A stretch of 64,000 nucleotides of DNA from Amycolatopsis sp. DSM 110486 (lineage in GTDB: Bacteria; Actinomycetota; Actinomycetes; Mycobacteriales; Pseudonocardiaceae): contig NZ_CP080519.1 of the NCBI RefSeq assembly GCF_019468465.1, positions 1,999,001-2,063,000 of the forward strand, written 5' to 3'. Each line of letters opens with the position of its first letter. Position 1 is the stretch's first letter. Below are positions 24,897 through 33,189 of this stretch, in pieces. A program made the position numbers and the translations under genes. The notes below the pieces were generated by a model. That model was not told the DNA's origin and ran no database searches. It worked only from the letters and a program-made list of their open reading frames with translations.

Positions 24897-26114
24897 GTGC
24901 GAGCATGCCGAGTGCCCACCGGACGAAGGCTGCACCTGGTCACGGCGGACGAAGGACATCGGGTGTCGACGCTCGAACTGTTCTTCGACCTCGTGTTCGT
25001 GTACGCGATCACGCAGACGACCCAGCTGATGGCCGACCACCTGAGCCCGCTCGGCGTTGTCGAGGGGCTGTTGGTGCTGGCGGTGCTGTGGTGGTGCTGG
25101 TGCTGCTACGCCTGGCTAGGCACGACGATCCACGTGGACCACGGCATCGCGCGGCTCGCGATGTTCGGGGCGATGGGCGTGATGTTCCTGCTTTCGCTCA
25201 CGGTGCCGGAGGCGTTCACGGACCGGCCGGGTGGGCTGGACGGGCCGTTGCTGTTCGTCGGGTGTTACGCGATCGTGCGGGTGCTGCACGAGGTCGCGTA
25301 CCTGGGCGCGGCGCGGCACGACCCGGAGTTGCAGGGCGTGCTGCTGCGGATGTTGCGCGGGCTGGTGCCGAGCATCGGGTTGCTGGTGCTGGCGGCGTTC
25401 CTCGCCGGGCCGTGGCAGCTGGTGCTGTGGGTGGTCGCGCTGACCGTGGACTACGTGAACGTCTACTTCTCCGGCCCCGCCGGCTGGCGGCTCAACTCGC
25501 CGGCGCATTTCGCGGAGCGGTTCGGGCTGATCGTGATCATCGCGCTCGGCGAATCGATCGTGGCGATCGGGATCGGCATCGGGCCGGTGCCCATGACGTG
25601 GCTGATCGCCGGCTGCGCGCTGTGCGGCGTCGCACTCGCCGCGGGCATGTGGTGGACCTATTTCGACGTGGTCGCGCGCGTCGCCGAGCGCCGGCTCGCG
25701 GGCGCGAAGGGCGTGGAGCGCACGAAGCTCGCGACGGATTCGTACACGTTCCTGCACCTGCCGCTGATCGCGGGGATCGTGCTCGTGGCGCTGGGCCTGA
25801 AGAAGGCGTTCCTCTACCTGTCCGACACTGCGCACCACCTACCCGGCGAGGCGCTGCACGGCGTGCCCATCTGGGCGCTCACCGGCGGGCTCGCGTTGTA
25901 TCTCGTGGCGCTGAGTGCGTTGCGGCGGCGGAACGTCGGCAGCTGGAACGTCCAACGGCTCGTACTCGCCGCCGTGCTGCTCGGGGTCACGCCGCTGCTG
26001 GAGCACACCCCCGCGGCGGTGGCTGTGGTCACCGTCGCCGTGGCGGTGCTGGGGCTGGTCGCGTTCGAGCGGATGGCCTGGGTGCGGCGGCAGGTCCCCC
26101 TGCCGCCGCGTTGA
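24897..26114 (+). CDS. LtrA-family membrane protein (low temperature requirement protein A)
   Basis: A polytopic membrane protein of about 405 residues. The diagnostic LtrA opening STLELFFDLVFVYAITQ is followed by about ten to eleven hydrophobic helices, and the conserved HFAERFGLIVIIALGES motif is present. LtrA was named from Listeria growth at low temperature, but its biochemical role is unclear. The start is uncertain: GTG at 24897 and GTG at 24912 are both in frame and neither has a clear RBS. It follows the double-TetR gene by 40 bp and converges on the calerythrin gene with a 10-bp gap. Confidence 0.85.
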   Translation: MRACRVPTGRRLHLVTADEGHRVSTLELFFDLVFVYAITQTTQLMADHLSPLGVVEGLLVLAVLWWCWCCYAWLGTTIHVDHGIARLAMFGAMGVMFLLSLTVPEAFTDRPGGLDGPLLFVGCYAIVRVLHEVAYLGAARHDPELQGVLLRMLRGLVPSIGLLVLAAFLAGPWQLVLWVVALTVDYVNVYFSGPAGWRLNSPAHFAERFGLIVIIALGESIVAIGIGIGPVPMTWLIAGCALCGVALAAGMWWTYFDVVARVAERRLAGAKGVERTKLATDSYTFLHLPLIAGIVLVALGLKKAFLYLSDTAHHLPGEALHGVPIWALTGGLALYLVALSALRRRNVGSWNVQRLVLAAVLLGVTPLLEHTPAAVAVVTVAVAVLGLVAFERMAWVRRQVPLPPR

Positions 26115-26124
26115 CCAGCGAGCC

Positions 26125-26646
26125 TCAGCTCACCAGGTAGTTGCCGGCGACGTCGGGTTTGGTCGGGTGGTAGTAGTCCACGATGCCGTCCGACCAGACG
26201 GACACCGCAATTCGATCTTCGGCGTCCGGGCCGAATACGTCGAACAAGGCGTCGATGTTGGCCGGACTGAAACCGATGGCGAGCATCAAAGCGGTGAAAA
26301 GCGGACGTTCGATAAGGCCGTCGCCGTCGGGGTCGCCGAGGGCGGACAACGCGTGAGCGAAGTCGGTGACGGTGTCGTCGAACTTTTCGGGAGACAGGAC
26401 GCACGCGGTGAACTCGTCGTAGCTCACCTTGCCGTCGCGGTTGGCGTCGAGCTCGCGCTCGACGGTGGTCCACCACTTGGCAAAGGAGGCTCTCAGCGCC
26501 GCCTTCGCTTCGGGACCCGAGCCGTCGGCCACCTGCTCGACGCGGTCGGACATAGCCGTGAAGTCGCTCCCCTCCAAGAATCCGCTGTGATCGACATCGA
26601 ACAATTCGAAAACGACCTTTACCCGATCTTCGGCAGTGACGGTCAT
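26125..26646 (-). CDS. Calerythrin-like EF-hand calcium-binding protein
   Basis: A 173-residue cytosolic protein close in length and layout to calerythrin of Saccharopolyspora. Four EF-hand positions can be seen. Loop 1 is DVDHSGFLEGSD (17-28), with Asp rather than Glu at position 12. Loop 2 is DANRDGKVSYDE (67-78) and is fully canonical. Loop 3 is DPDGDGLIERPL (105-116), with Leu at position 12. Loop 4 near 136-147 (DVFGPDAEDRIA) is degenerate. So high-affinity binding is expected for one or two sites. ATG 26646 follows GGGGAG closely. Probably a calcium buffer or sensor; no partner is adjacent. Confidence 0.87.
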   Translation of the reverse strand: MTVTAEDRVKVVFELFDVDHSGFLEGSDFTAMSDRVEQVADGSGPEAKAALRASFAKWWTTVERELDANRDGKVSYDEFTACVLSPEKFDDTVTDFAHALSALGDPDGDGLIERPLFTALMLAIGFSPANIDALFDVFGPDAEDRIAVSVWSDGIVDYYHPTKPDVAGNYLVS

Positions 26647-26836
26647 GACTCCCCATATGATTCCGGCGGAAATTCCACACCGAAGTGTGCCGAGACCCAG
26701 GTAACCATGAAACCGTTTCCACACTAAAGAGTGCAATTGCCGTCACCCGGCGAATTCACCGGAGAAGCGCAGCAGTTCGGCCGTTCGAACCGGCACCGGT
26801 GACGCACTGCCACGCGAGGCCCGCCGGCCCGTGCTA

Positions 26837-26854
26837 ACCTACTCGCGAGTAGGT
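26837..26854. promoter_or_regulatory. 18-bp perfect palindrome upstream of the acyl-CoA dehydrogenase pair
   Basis: ACCTACTCGCGAGTAGGT is a perfect palindrome ending 19 bp before the ATG at 26874. TACTCGCGAGTA-type sites are typical TetR-family operators in actinobacteria. The position overlaps the expected -10 or transcription start, consistent with repression. No TetR gene lies immediately beside it, so the regulator may be the double TetR protein at 23693 or one outside the window (inference). Confidence 0.6.
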
Positions 26855-26873
26855 AACCCGAGGGGGAGGCCAC

Positions 26874-28199
26874 ATGGCTGCGGCGAGGAAACGAGACGCG
26901 ATGGGCTTCGGCCTGGCCGCGCTCACCCGGCTGGCCGGGAGCAGCGTGATCGACAGGGCCGGGCTGCGCGGGCCGGTGCAGAACCTGGTCAAAGCGGGCA
27001 CCCGCAACGGTTTCCGCGCGGCGGGGGCGGCCACGCGGTCGTTCAAGTCGGTGCGGCGGCTCGGCAAACCCGCGCGGCTGGCCCCCGCGCAGGAAGTCAC
27101 CGGGCTGTTCGACCTCACGCCGAGCGAAGACCAGCAGCTCATCGTGGAGACGGTGACCGAGTTCGCCGCCGAGCAGCTGCGGCCCGCCGCCGCGGACGCC
27201 GACGCCAAGCTCGCGGCGCCCGAAGGCCTGCTCACGCGTGCGGCCGAGCTCGGCATCAGCCTCGTCGGCATCCCCGAGGAGCTGGGCGGGGCGGGCACCG
27301 AGCGGTCCGTCGTCACCAACGCGCTCGTCGCCGAGGCCCTCGCGCACGGCGACATGGGGCTGGCCGTGGCCGTGCTCGCGCCGTCCGCGGTGAGCACGGC
27401 GCTCGTGGCCTGGGGCGACGAGCAGCAGCAGGCCGACTACGTGCCCGCGTTCGCCGGCGACCAGGTGCCCGCGGCGGCACTGGCGCTGCTGGAGCGCACG
27501 CCGCTGTTCGACCCGTTCAAGCCCGCCACGAAGGCCAAGCGCACGCCGAAGGGTTACCAGCTCGACGGCGTGAAGTCGCTGGTCCCGCGCGCGGCGGAGG
27601 CAGAGTTGTTCCTCGTCTCGGCCGATCTCGAAGGCCGCGGCCCGGCGCTGTTCCTCGTGGAATCGTCGTCGGCGGGCGTCACGGTGGAGGCCGAGCCGGC
27701 GATGGGCCTGCGTGGCGCCGCGACCGGCAAGCTGCACCTGGAGAAGGTCGCGCTGCCGGCGGGCGCGTTGCTGGGCGGCGGGAAGGCCGACGTGTTCACC
27801 GAGGTCGTGCGCCTCTCGCGGCTGGGCTGGGCGGCGCTCGCGGCGGGGACGGCGAAGGCCGTGCTCGACTACGTGGTGCCGTACGTGAACGAGCGCACCG
27901 CGTTCGGCGAGCCGATCAGCCACCGGCAGGCGGTGGCGTTCTCCGTCGCCGACATCGCCATCGAGCTCGAGGGCCTGCGCCTGGTCACGCTGCGCGCGGC
28001 GGCGCGGGCGGAGCAGGGCAAGGACTACGCGCGGGAGGCCGCGCTGGCGCGCAAGCTGGCCGTGGACAAGGGCATGCGCATCGGCAACGCGGGCGTGCAG
28101 TTGCTGGGCGGGCACGGCTTCGTGAAGGAGCACCCCGTGGAGCGCTGGTACCGGGACTTGCGAGCGATCGGCGTGATGGAAGGCGCCGTCCTCCTCTAG
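26874..28199 (+). CDS. Acyl-CoA dehydrogenase family protein
   Basis: A 441-residue acyl-CoA dehydrogenase-like flavoprotein. After a basic, alanine-rich N-terminal region of about 75 residues comes the N-terminal helical domain (FDLTPSEDQQLIVETVTEFA), a diverged middle beta-domain lacking the usual TEP..GSD segment, and a recognisable C-terminal domain (GEPISHRQAVAFSVADIAIE, VQLLGGHGFVKEHPVERWYR). It ends VMEGAVLL just after the catalytic-loop position, without the usual final helix. It probably pairs with the second dehydrogenase 11 bp downstream as a heteromer, as known for some actinobacterial FadE pairs (inference). RBS GGGGGAGG precedes ATG 26874. Confidence 0.85.
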   Translation: MAAARKRDAMGFGLAALTRLAGSSVIDRAGLRGPVQNLVKAGTRNGFRAAGAATRSFKSVRRLGKPARLAPAQEVTGLFDLTPSEDQQLIVETVTEFAAEQLRPAAADADAKLAAPEGLLTRAAELGISLVGIPEELGGAGTERSVVTNALVAEALAHGDMGLAVAVLAPSAVSTALVAWGDEQQQADYVPAFAGDQVPAAALALLERTPLFDPFKPATKAKRTPKGYQLDGVKSLVPRAAEAELFLVSADLEGRGPALFLVESSSAGVTVEAEPAMGLRGAATGKLHLEKVALPAGALLGGGKADVFTEVVRLSRLGWAALAAGTAKAVLDYVVPYVNERTAFGEPISHRQAVAFSVADIAIELEGLRLVTLRAAARAEQGKDYAREAALARKLAVDKGMRIGNAGVQLLGGHGFVKEHPVERWYRDLRAIGVMEGAVLL

Positions 28200-28210
28200 A
28201 AAGGCTTTCG

Positions 28211-29413
28211 ATGATCAACCTCGAAGTTCCGAAGAAGGCCGGCACGCTGATCAACCAGGCGTACCAGGCCGCGGCCCAAGTGTTCCGGCCGATCTCGCGC
28301 AAGTACGACCGCGCCGAACACACCTACCCCGCCGAGCTCGACATGTTCGCGGCCCTGCTCGACGGCCTCAACTCCTCCGGCGAGGGCGGCGCCGGCGCGG
28401 CGGGCGTGCGCCGTTCTCGTGACTCGGCTGGCGACGGGAACCGCAACGGCGCCAACCTCAACGTCGTTCTCGGCACGATCGAGATGTGCTGGGGTGACGT
28501 CGGTTTGCTGCTGTCCATGCCACGCCAGGGCCTGGGCAACGCGGCCATCAGCTCCGTCGCGACGGACGAGCAGCTCTCCCGTTTTTCCGGCTTGTGGGCC
28601 GCCATGGCCATCACCGAGCCCGACTGCGGCTCCGACTCCGCCGCCATCACCACCACCGCCGTCCTCGACGGCGACGACTACGTGCTCAACGGCGAGAAGA
28701 TCTTCGTGACATCGGGCCAGCGCGCGGACGCCGTGGTGGTTTGGGCCACTTTGGACCGTACGAAGGGCCGCGCGGCGATCAAGTCCTTTGTGGTCGAGAG
28801 GGGCACGCCGGGCTTCGAAGTCGTTCGCGTGGAACACAAGCTGGGCATCCGCGCGTCCGACACGGCCGTGCTGCGCTTCGAAAACTGCCGCGTCCCCCGC
28901 GAGAACCTGTTGGGCACGCCGGACATCGACACCGCCAAGGGCTTCGCGGGCGTCATGCAGACGTTCGACAACACGCGGCCGCTGGTCGCGGCCATGGCGG
29001 TGGGCGTCGCCCGCGCCGCACTGGAGGAGACCCGCCGGATCCTGTCGTCCGCAGGCGTCACGATCGACTACGACCGCCCCCCACAGCACCCGGCCGCCGC
29101 CACCTGGCTCGAACTGGAGGCCGACTTCGAGTCCGCGTACCTCCTGACGCTGGAATCGGCGTGGATGGCGGACAACCGCAAGCCCAACTCCCTGCAGGCC
29201 TCCATGGCGAAGGCCAAAGCCGGCCGGACGGTCGTCGACGTGACCCTGAAGTGCGTCGAGCTGGCCGGCGTGTACGGATACACGGAGGAATCGCTGCTGG
29301 AGAAGTGGGCTCGGGACGCGAAAATCCTGGACATCTTCGAGGGGACGCAGCAGATCCAGCAGCTGATCGTGGCTCGGCGAGTGTTGGGGAAGACTTCGGC
29401 GCAGCTCAAGTAG
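28211..29413 (+). CDS. Acyl-CoA dehydrogenase
   Basis: A 400-residue acyl-CoA dehydrogenase that should introduce a trans-2,3 double bond into an acyl-CoA with FAD. The flavin/substrate segment AMAITEPDCGSDSAAITTTA is intact, followed by VLNGEKIFVTSGQRAD and a C-terminal AKILDIFEGTQQIQQ, where the Glu of FEGT is the expected catalytic base. ATG 28211 lies 11 bp after the stop of the preceding family member, so both are one transcript. The first 90 residues include a Gly/Ala/Arg-rich stretch (GEGGAGAAGVRRSRDSAGDG) that is atypical. Substrate unknown; the local fad genes suggest straight-chain or sterol-derived acyl-CoA. Confidence 0.9.
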   Translation: MINLEVPKKAGTLINQAYQAAAQVFRPISRKYDRAEHTYPAELDMFAALLDGLNSSGEGGAGAAGVRRSRDSAGDGNRNGANLNVVLGTIEMCWGDVGLLLSMPRQGLGNAAISSVATDEQLSRFSGLWAAMAITEPDCGSDSAAITTTAVLDGDDYVLNGEKIFVTSGQRADAVVVWATLDRTKGRAAIKSFVVERGTPGFEVVRVEHKLGIRASDTAVLRFENCRVPRENLLGTPDIDTAKGFAGVMQTFDNTRPLVAAMAVGVARAALEETRRILSSAGVTIDYDRPPQHPAAATWLELEADFESAYLLTLESAWMADNRKPNSLQASMAKAKAGRTVVDVTLKCVELAGVYGYTEESLLEKWARDAKILDIFEGTQQIQQLIVARRVLGKTSAQLK

Positions 29414-29465
29414 GCCCACATCCGCTCAGCCCTGCTCCGGCTTCAGCGTCACATAGTCTACCAAC

Positions 29466-29484
29466 AAAGGGAAGCCTAAGCTAA
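29466..29484. promoter_or_regulatory. Putative IdeR/DmdR iron box
   Basis: The complement reads TTAGCTTAGGCTTCCCTTT, matching 14 of 19 positions of the actinobacterial iron-box consensus TTAGGTTAGGCTAACCTAA. It lies 20 bp before the start of a siderophore-binding lipoprotein gene, so iron-dependent repression is likely (inference). Confidence 0.6.
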
Positions 29485-29503
29485 CATCCGCGGCAGGACG
29501 ACG

Positions 29504-30499
29504 ATGCTCCTGGAGCGCCCGAGATCCGCCGCGACCGCGATCGAAGACGCGCTCACCCGGCGAGGCTTCCTCGCCGGCGGGATCGGCGTGGGTGCTTTGT
29601 TCACTTTGCCCGCCTGCTCCGCGCAGCCGGCCGCGCCCGCCACCACCAAGACGCGCCGGGTGTCCACTGTGAACGGTCCCGTGGACGTTCCCGAGCAGGC
29701 GCAGCGGGTGGTGACGCTCGGCAGCTTCACGATGGGCGCCGCGTTCGATCTCGGGCGGACGCCGGTCGGGGTGTACAGCGCGGGTGAGCAGTACGTGGAG
29801 CCGCAGTTCGTGGAGAAGTGGCGGCCGATCACGAAAATTTCCAAGGGCACCGTCGGTGGTTCGATCGACCTCGAGAAGGTCGCGACGCTCAAGCCCGACC
29901 TCATCCTCGGCATCGACGGCGCCAAGCCGCCCTACGAGCAGCTCAAGCAGATCGCCCCGACGGTGATCCTGCCGTTCAACAACTCGAAGGTCCCGTGGCG
30001 CGACATGAGCGACGCGAGCGCCGAAGCGCTCGGCCTCGGCAACGCGCTGCAGGGCCTGCAGCAGCGCTACACCGACCGCACCGCCGCGATCAAGCGCGAC
30101 CACGCCGACGTGCTCGCCCGCGTCCACTGGGGCATCATCCAGGGCGGCTTCGACCAGGGCCAGTTCTGGGTCTACGGCCCGAAATCCCCCATCGGCGGCA
30201 TCCTCGCCGACGCCGGCGTGCAGTTCGCCACGGCGTCGACCAAGGCGGTGCAGCAGCAGACCGTTTCCTACGAGCTCATCGAAGACCTGCGCGACGCCGA
30301 CGCGATCTTCTACTACTCCACCACCGCCGACAAGCCCGCCAACCTCGGCCCGGAACTGTTCGACCAGACGGCTTTCACCACGCTGCCCGCCACGAAGGCC
30401 AACCACCTCTACGGCTCGGTCTACTTCCTGCCCAACTGCTACAGCGACGCACTCGGCGCCCTCGACGCATTCGAAAAGGCACTCACCGCGCTTATGTGA
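29504..30499 (+). CDS. Iron-siderophore ABC transporter substrate-binding lipoprotein
   Basis: A 331-residue class III (BtuF/FepB-like) solute-binding protein. The N-terminus has a twin-arginine motif TRRGFLAGG (18-26) and lipobox LPAC with Cys38, so a folded lipoprotein is exported by Tat and anchored outside. The mature part shows RVVTLGSFTMGAAFDLG and a C-terminal lobe. It should bind a ferric siderophore or similar chelate. RBS AGGA precedes ATG 29504. No permease or ATPase genes follow, so it must use a transporter encoded elsewhere. The iron box just upstream supports the assignment. Confidence 0.87.
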   Translation: MLLERPRSAATAIEDALTRRGFLAGGIGVGALFTLPACSAQPAAPATTKTRRVSTVNGPVDVPEQAQRVVTLGSFTMGAAFDLGRTPVGVYSAGEQYVEPQFVEKWRPITKISKGTVGGSIDLEKVATLKPDLILGIDGAKPPYEQLKQIAPTVILPFNNSKVPWRDMSDASAEALGLGNALQGLQQRYTDRTAAIKRDHADVLARVHWGIIQGGFDQGQFWVYGPKSPIGGILADAGVQFATASTKAVQQQTVSYELIEDLRDADAIFYYSTTADKPANLGPELFDQTAFTTLPATKANHLYGSVYFLPNCYSDALGALDAFEKALTALM

Positions 30500-30599
30500 G
30501 TTTTTCCCCAACCCAACCCAAAATTCGCGGCTTACGAGCAGAATATCGGATTGATCTCCTGCCGATCGATTTCGACCCGTTTGCCTTAACCTTCCCGGC

Positions 30600-31010
30600 A
30601 TGACGAATCCTGGGGAGTACGGCCCACCCAAGGGCCTGGGACAGGCGCGGATCTTCATGTGGATCCAGGTCGCCTTCAGCGTGCTCGGCTCGATCCTGAT
30701 CGGGGCCGTCGCGGGCGCCTCCGCCGGGGGTTTCGCCGGGGTGCTGCTGGTGATCGTGGTGATCAACATCGTGATGGCGATCGCTCTTGCCGCCTGCGCG
30801 ATCGTGCTCCCGCAAGGCAAGCAGTGGGCGTTCGTGACCGCCATCGTGGTCGAGGCCGTGATCATCATCAACGGCATCGTCACGCTGATCAGCAGCGGCT
30901 TTTCCGGCGTTTTGCCGCTGGTGTTCGCAGCCCTCGCCCTGCGTGGTCTGCTGCAGCGTGAAGTGCGTGATTGGATCACCGCTCGCAACGGTCAGGCGCC
31001 GGCGGTCTGA
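30600..31010 (+). CDS. Small four-helix membrane protein
   Basis: A 136-residue hydrophobic protein. Four TM helices are visible at about 17-37, 44-68, 75-95 and 100-117. The N-terminus (MTNPGEYGPPKGLGQAR) is Pro/Gly-rich and cytosolic. The arrangement resembles many uncharacterised actinobacterial membrane proteins; I cannot name a family. ATG 30600 has no RBS and lies 100 bp after the lipoprotein gene, so it may be transcribed alone and be leaderless. A strong bidirectional terminator follows. Confidence 0.7.
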   Translation: MTNPGEYGPPKGLGQARIFMWIQVAFSVLGSILIGAVAGASAGGFAGVLLVIVVINIVMAIALAACAIVLPQGKQWAFVTAIVVEAVIIINGIVTLISSGFSGVLPLVFAALALRGLLQREVRDWITARNGQAPAV

Positions 31011-31017
31011 GCCGACG

Positions 31018-31053
31018 AAAAAGGGGCACCGGTTCCAGCCGGTGCCCCTTTTT
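31018..31053. terminator. Bidirectional Rho-independent terminator
   Basis: AAAAAGGGGCACCGG (31018-31032) pairs with CCGGTGCCCCTTTTT (31039-31053), a 15-bp perfect stem with a 6-base loop. T-tracts on both strands make it work for the plus-strand membrane-protein gene and the convergent hydrolase gene. Confidence 0.92.
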
Positions 31054-31058
31054 TGCCG

Positions 31059-32111
31059 TCAGATGCGATCGTCGAGGAATTCGTCCAGATAAGTCCACGT
31101 GGTGCCCCGCGCTTTTCGCCCGGTCAGCACGCCGAGGTGGCCGCCGGGCGCGGTGCGGAAGCGCACTTCCGGCGCGTTTTCCAGCAGCCGCACCACGCGT
31201 TCCACCGAAGCCTGCGGGGCGATCGTGTCGTTCTCACCCGCGACGACGAGTACCGGAGCCTTCACGTCCGACAGGCTGATCTTGCGCCCGTTGAGGTCGA
31301 CGGTGCCCTCGGCGAGGTCGTTGGTGCGGAAGAGCCGGTGGTAGAGCTGCCCGAACGTGCGGCCCGGGTAGGCGTACATGTTGTCCATGAAGTGGTCCAC
31401 GGCCTCGATCTGCGCGAGGTAGTCGCGGTCGTCGAGGTGCGAGAGGATCGCGATGGGCTTCGTGATCTCCTTGCTGATGCCCGTCGCGCGGAACACGCGG
31501 GTGACCAAATAGGACGGTGCGCCGCCGAACGCGCGGTAGATCGGCGTGAGCAGGTGGCCGCCGGTGAGGTCGACGAGCGGGCGGAACGGCGCCACGATCG
31601 GGATCGCCGCGAAGTCGACCGGCGACGCGATGGCGGTGACGGACTCGATCGGCAGCTCGGGCTGGTCGGCGTTCACCAGCAGCGAGAAGATCCCGCCCAG
31701 CGACCACGACACCAGGTGCACGCCCTCGCCGCCCGCGTCCTCACTGACCTTGCGGATCGCGCGCGGCAGCACCTCGTCGATCCAGTGCTCGATGCCGAGG
31801 CGCCGGTCGGAGAACGCGACGTTGCCGTAGTCGACGAGGTAGACGTTGCGCCCGGCCTCCACCAGGTGCTCGATCAGGCTGCAGCCGCGGCGCAGGTCGA
31901 AGCACAGCGCGGGCGCGGCCAGCGGCGGCACGAGCAGGATCGGCGGCCCCGACACCGGCGCGCCGCTGTGGGTCATCCGGTACAGCGAGCGGTTCGGGCC
32001 CTGGTCGATGAGCACCCGGGGCATCGGGCGCAGGTCGGCGACGCCGCCGTGCAGCACCTTCCCCACGACGTTCGACGCCGCTGCGGCCAGCCGTGCCGTG
32101 GGTGAAACCAT
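31059..32111 (-). CDS. PHA synthase-like alpha/beta hydrolase
   Basis: A 350-residue alpha/beta hydrolase related to class III polyhydroxyalkanoate synthase (PhaC) and its paralogues. ILLVPPLAAPALCFDLRRG precedes the nucleophile elbow VSWSLGG, with Ser137 where true PhaC has Cys. The acid lies in VVAGENDTIAP (near 293) and the His in GGHLGVLTG (near 325). The Ser nucleophile suggests a hydrolase or acyltransferase rather than a polymerase. ATG 32111 has AGGAGG five bases upstream. The SDR gene upstream on the same strand, 127 bp away, may be transcribed with it. A role in acyl-ester or lipid metabolism is inferred. Confidence 0.82.
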   Translation of the reverse strand: MVSPTARLAAAASNVVGKVLHGGVADLRPMPRVLIDQGPNRSLYRMTHSGAPVSGPPILLVPPLAAPALCFDLRRGCSLIEHLVEAGRNVYLVDYGNVAFSDRRLGIEHWIDEVLPRAIRKVSEDAGGEGVHLVSWSLGGIFSLLVNADQPELPIESVTAIASPVDFAAIPIVAPFRPLVDLTGGHLLTPIYRAFGGAPSYLVTRVFRATGISKEITKPIAILSHLDDRDYLAQIEAVDHFMDNMYAYPGRTFGQLYHRLFRTNDLAEGTVDLNGRKISLSDVKAPVLVVAGENDTIAPQASVERVVRLLENAPEVRFRTAPGGHLGVLTGRKARGTTWTYLDEFLDDRI

Positions 32112-32238
32112 GTGTGCCTCCTGAGCTCGACCTCTCGGAGGCAATCTTGCCCGTGGCCGGGGGTGGCATCAACACCGCCACACTTGCAAGCACCCGGCAA
32201 GCACGTCCATTTCGGACAGTCTTCGGTGACCGGGAACC

Positions 32239-33102
32239 CTAGTTCCCCGCGTCGGCCGCCGGAGCGCTCTGAGCAGCGCGGGACTCGTATTCCGCCCGCG
32301 CCGGAGAATGCGCGGCCGACGCCAGCAGCTGATCACCGCCGAGCGCGCGCACGAACCATTCGCCGAACGCGCGCGGGAACAGCCGCGTGATCCGGCCAGT
32401 GAAATCCAGGGATTTCGGCACGAAAACATCGAACTTCGGGTATTTCAGGGCATCCGCGATCGCCGCCGCGACGTCTTCGGGCCCCACGGACTTGATGAAC
32501 TTCGCCTCGCCGAGCCCGGACGCCAGCTCCGTGCGCACCACCGCCGGCATCACGCACGACACCGACACGCCCGTACCGCGCAGCTCGAGGTGCACCGCCT
32601 CCGACAGCCCGACCACGGCGTGCTTGGTCGCGCAGTACGTGGCCGCGCCCGGGAACCCGGACTTCCCGGCCATCGAAGCGATGTTCACGATGTGCCCGGT
32701 CCGCCGCGGCTTCATCCGCTTCACGGCTTCGCGCGTGCCGTGGATGACCGCGTGCAGATTGATCTCCAGCATCCGCCGCGTCGCCGCGTCGTCCTCCTCG
32801 TCGAGCGGCGCCAGCGGCATGATGCCGGCGTTGTTGATCAGCACGTCGATGGGCCCGACCTGGCGCTCGACCTCGTCGAGGAACTCGGTGAACGCTTTCG
32901 TGTCGGTCACGTCCAGCGCCAGCGCGACGGCCTCCGGCCCCAGCTCACCGGCCGTCTTCTCCGCGCGGACGTGGTCGAGGTCGCCCAGCACCACCCGCGC
33001 GCCGAGCCGCTTGAGCGCGGTGGCCGTTGCGGCCCCGATGCCCTGCGCGCCACCGGTGATGACGATGACCTTTCCGGACAGCGTTCGCGGCTGCTTGGCC
33101 AT
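32239..33102 (-). CDS. Short-chain dehydrogenase/reductase
   Basis: A 287-residue classical SDR. It has cofactor motif TGGAQGIG (16-23), NNAG in LINNAGIMPL, the catalytic Ser in IASMAGKSG and catalytic YxxxK in YCATK. An Asp after the second strand (LGDLDHVRA) suggests preference for NAD(H). The C-terminal extension after about 240 (FVPKSLDFTGRITRLFPRAF) is amphipathic and could touch the membrane, as in lipid-related SDRs. Substrate unknown. Start ATG 33102; upstream CCAGCC gives a poor RBS but GGAGCC lies ten bases before. Same orientation as the PHA-synthase-like hydrolase. Confidence 0.88.
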   Translation of the reverse strand: MAKQPRTLSGKVIVITGGAQGIGAATATALKRLGARVVLGDLDHVRAEKTAGELGPEAVALALDVTDTKAFTEFLDEVERQVGPIDVLINNAGIMPLAPLDEEDDAATRRMLEINLHAVIHGTREAVKRMKPRRTGHIVNIASMAGKSGFPGAATYCATKHAVVGLSEAVHLELRGTGVSVSCVMPAVVRTELASGLGEAKFIKSVGPEDVAAAIADALKYPKFDVFVPKSLDFTGRITRLFPRAFGEWFVRALGGDQLLASAAHSPARAEYESRAAQSAPAADAGN

Positions 33103-33189
33103 GGCTGGCTCCTCTTGCTTCGGGGCACTGTTGGCGTCGTGTCAATATCGTGCCCCGGCGCGGCACCGAGCGCCAGCCGACTGCCCCGA

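Noticed and set aside
31059..32111. True PHA synthase (phaC)
   Set aside because: The nucleophile is Ser in SWSLGG instead of the Cys of polymerising PhaC, and no phaB/phaP/phaZ genes adjoin. A hydrolase or acyltransferase paralogue is more likely.
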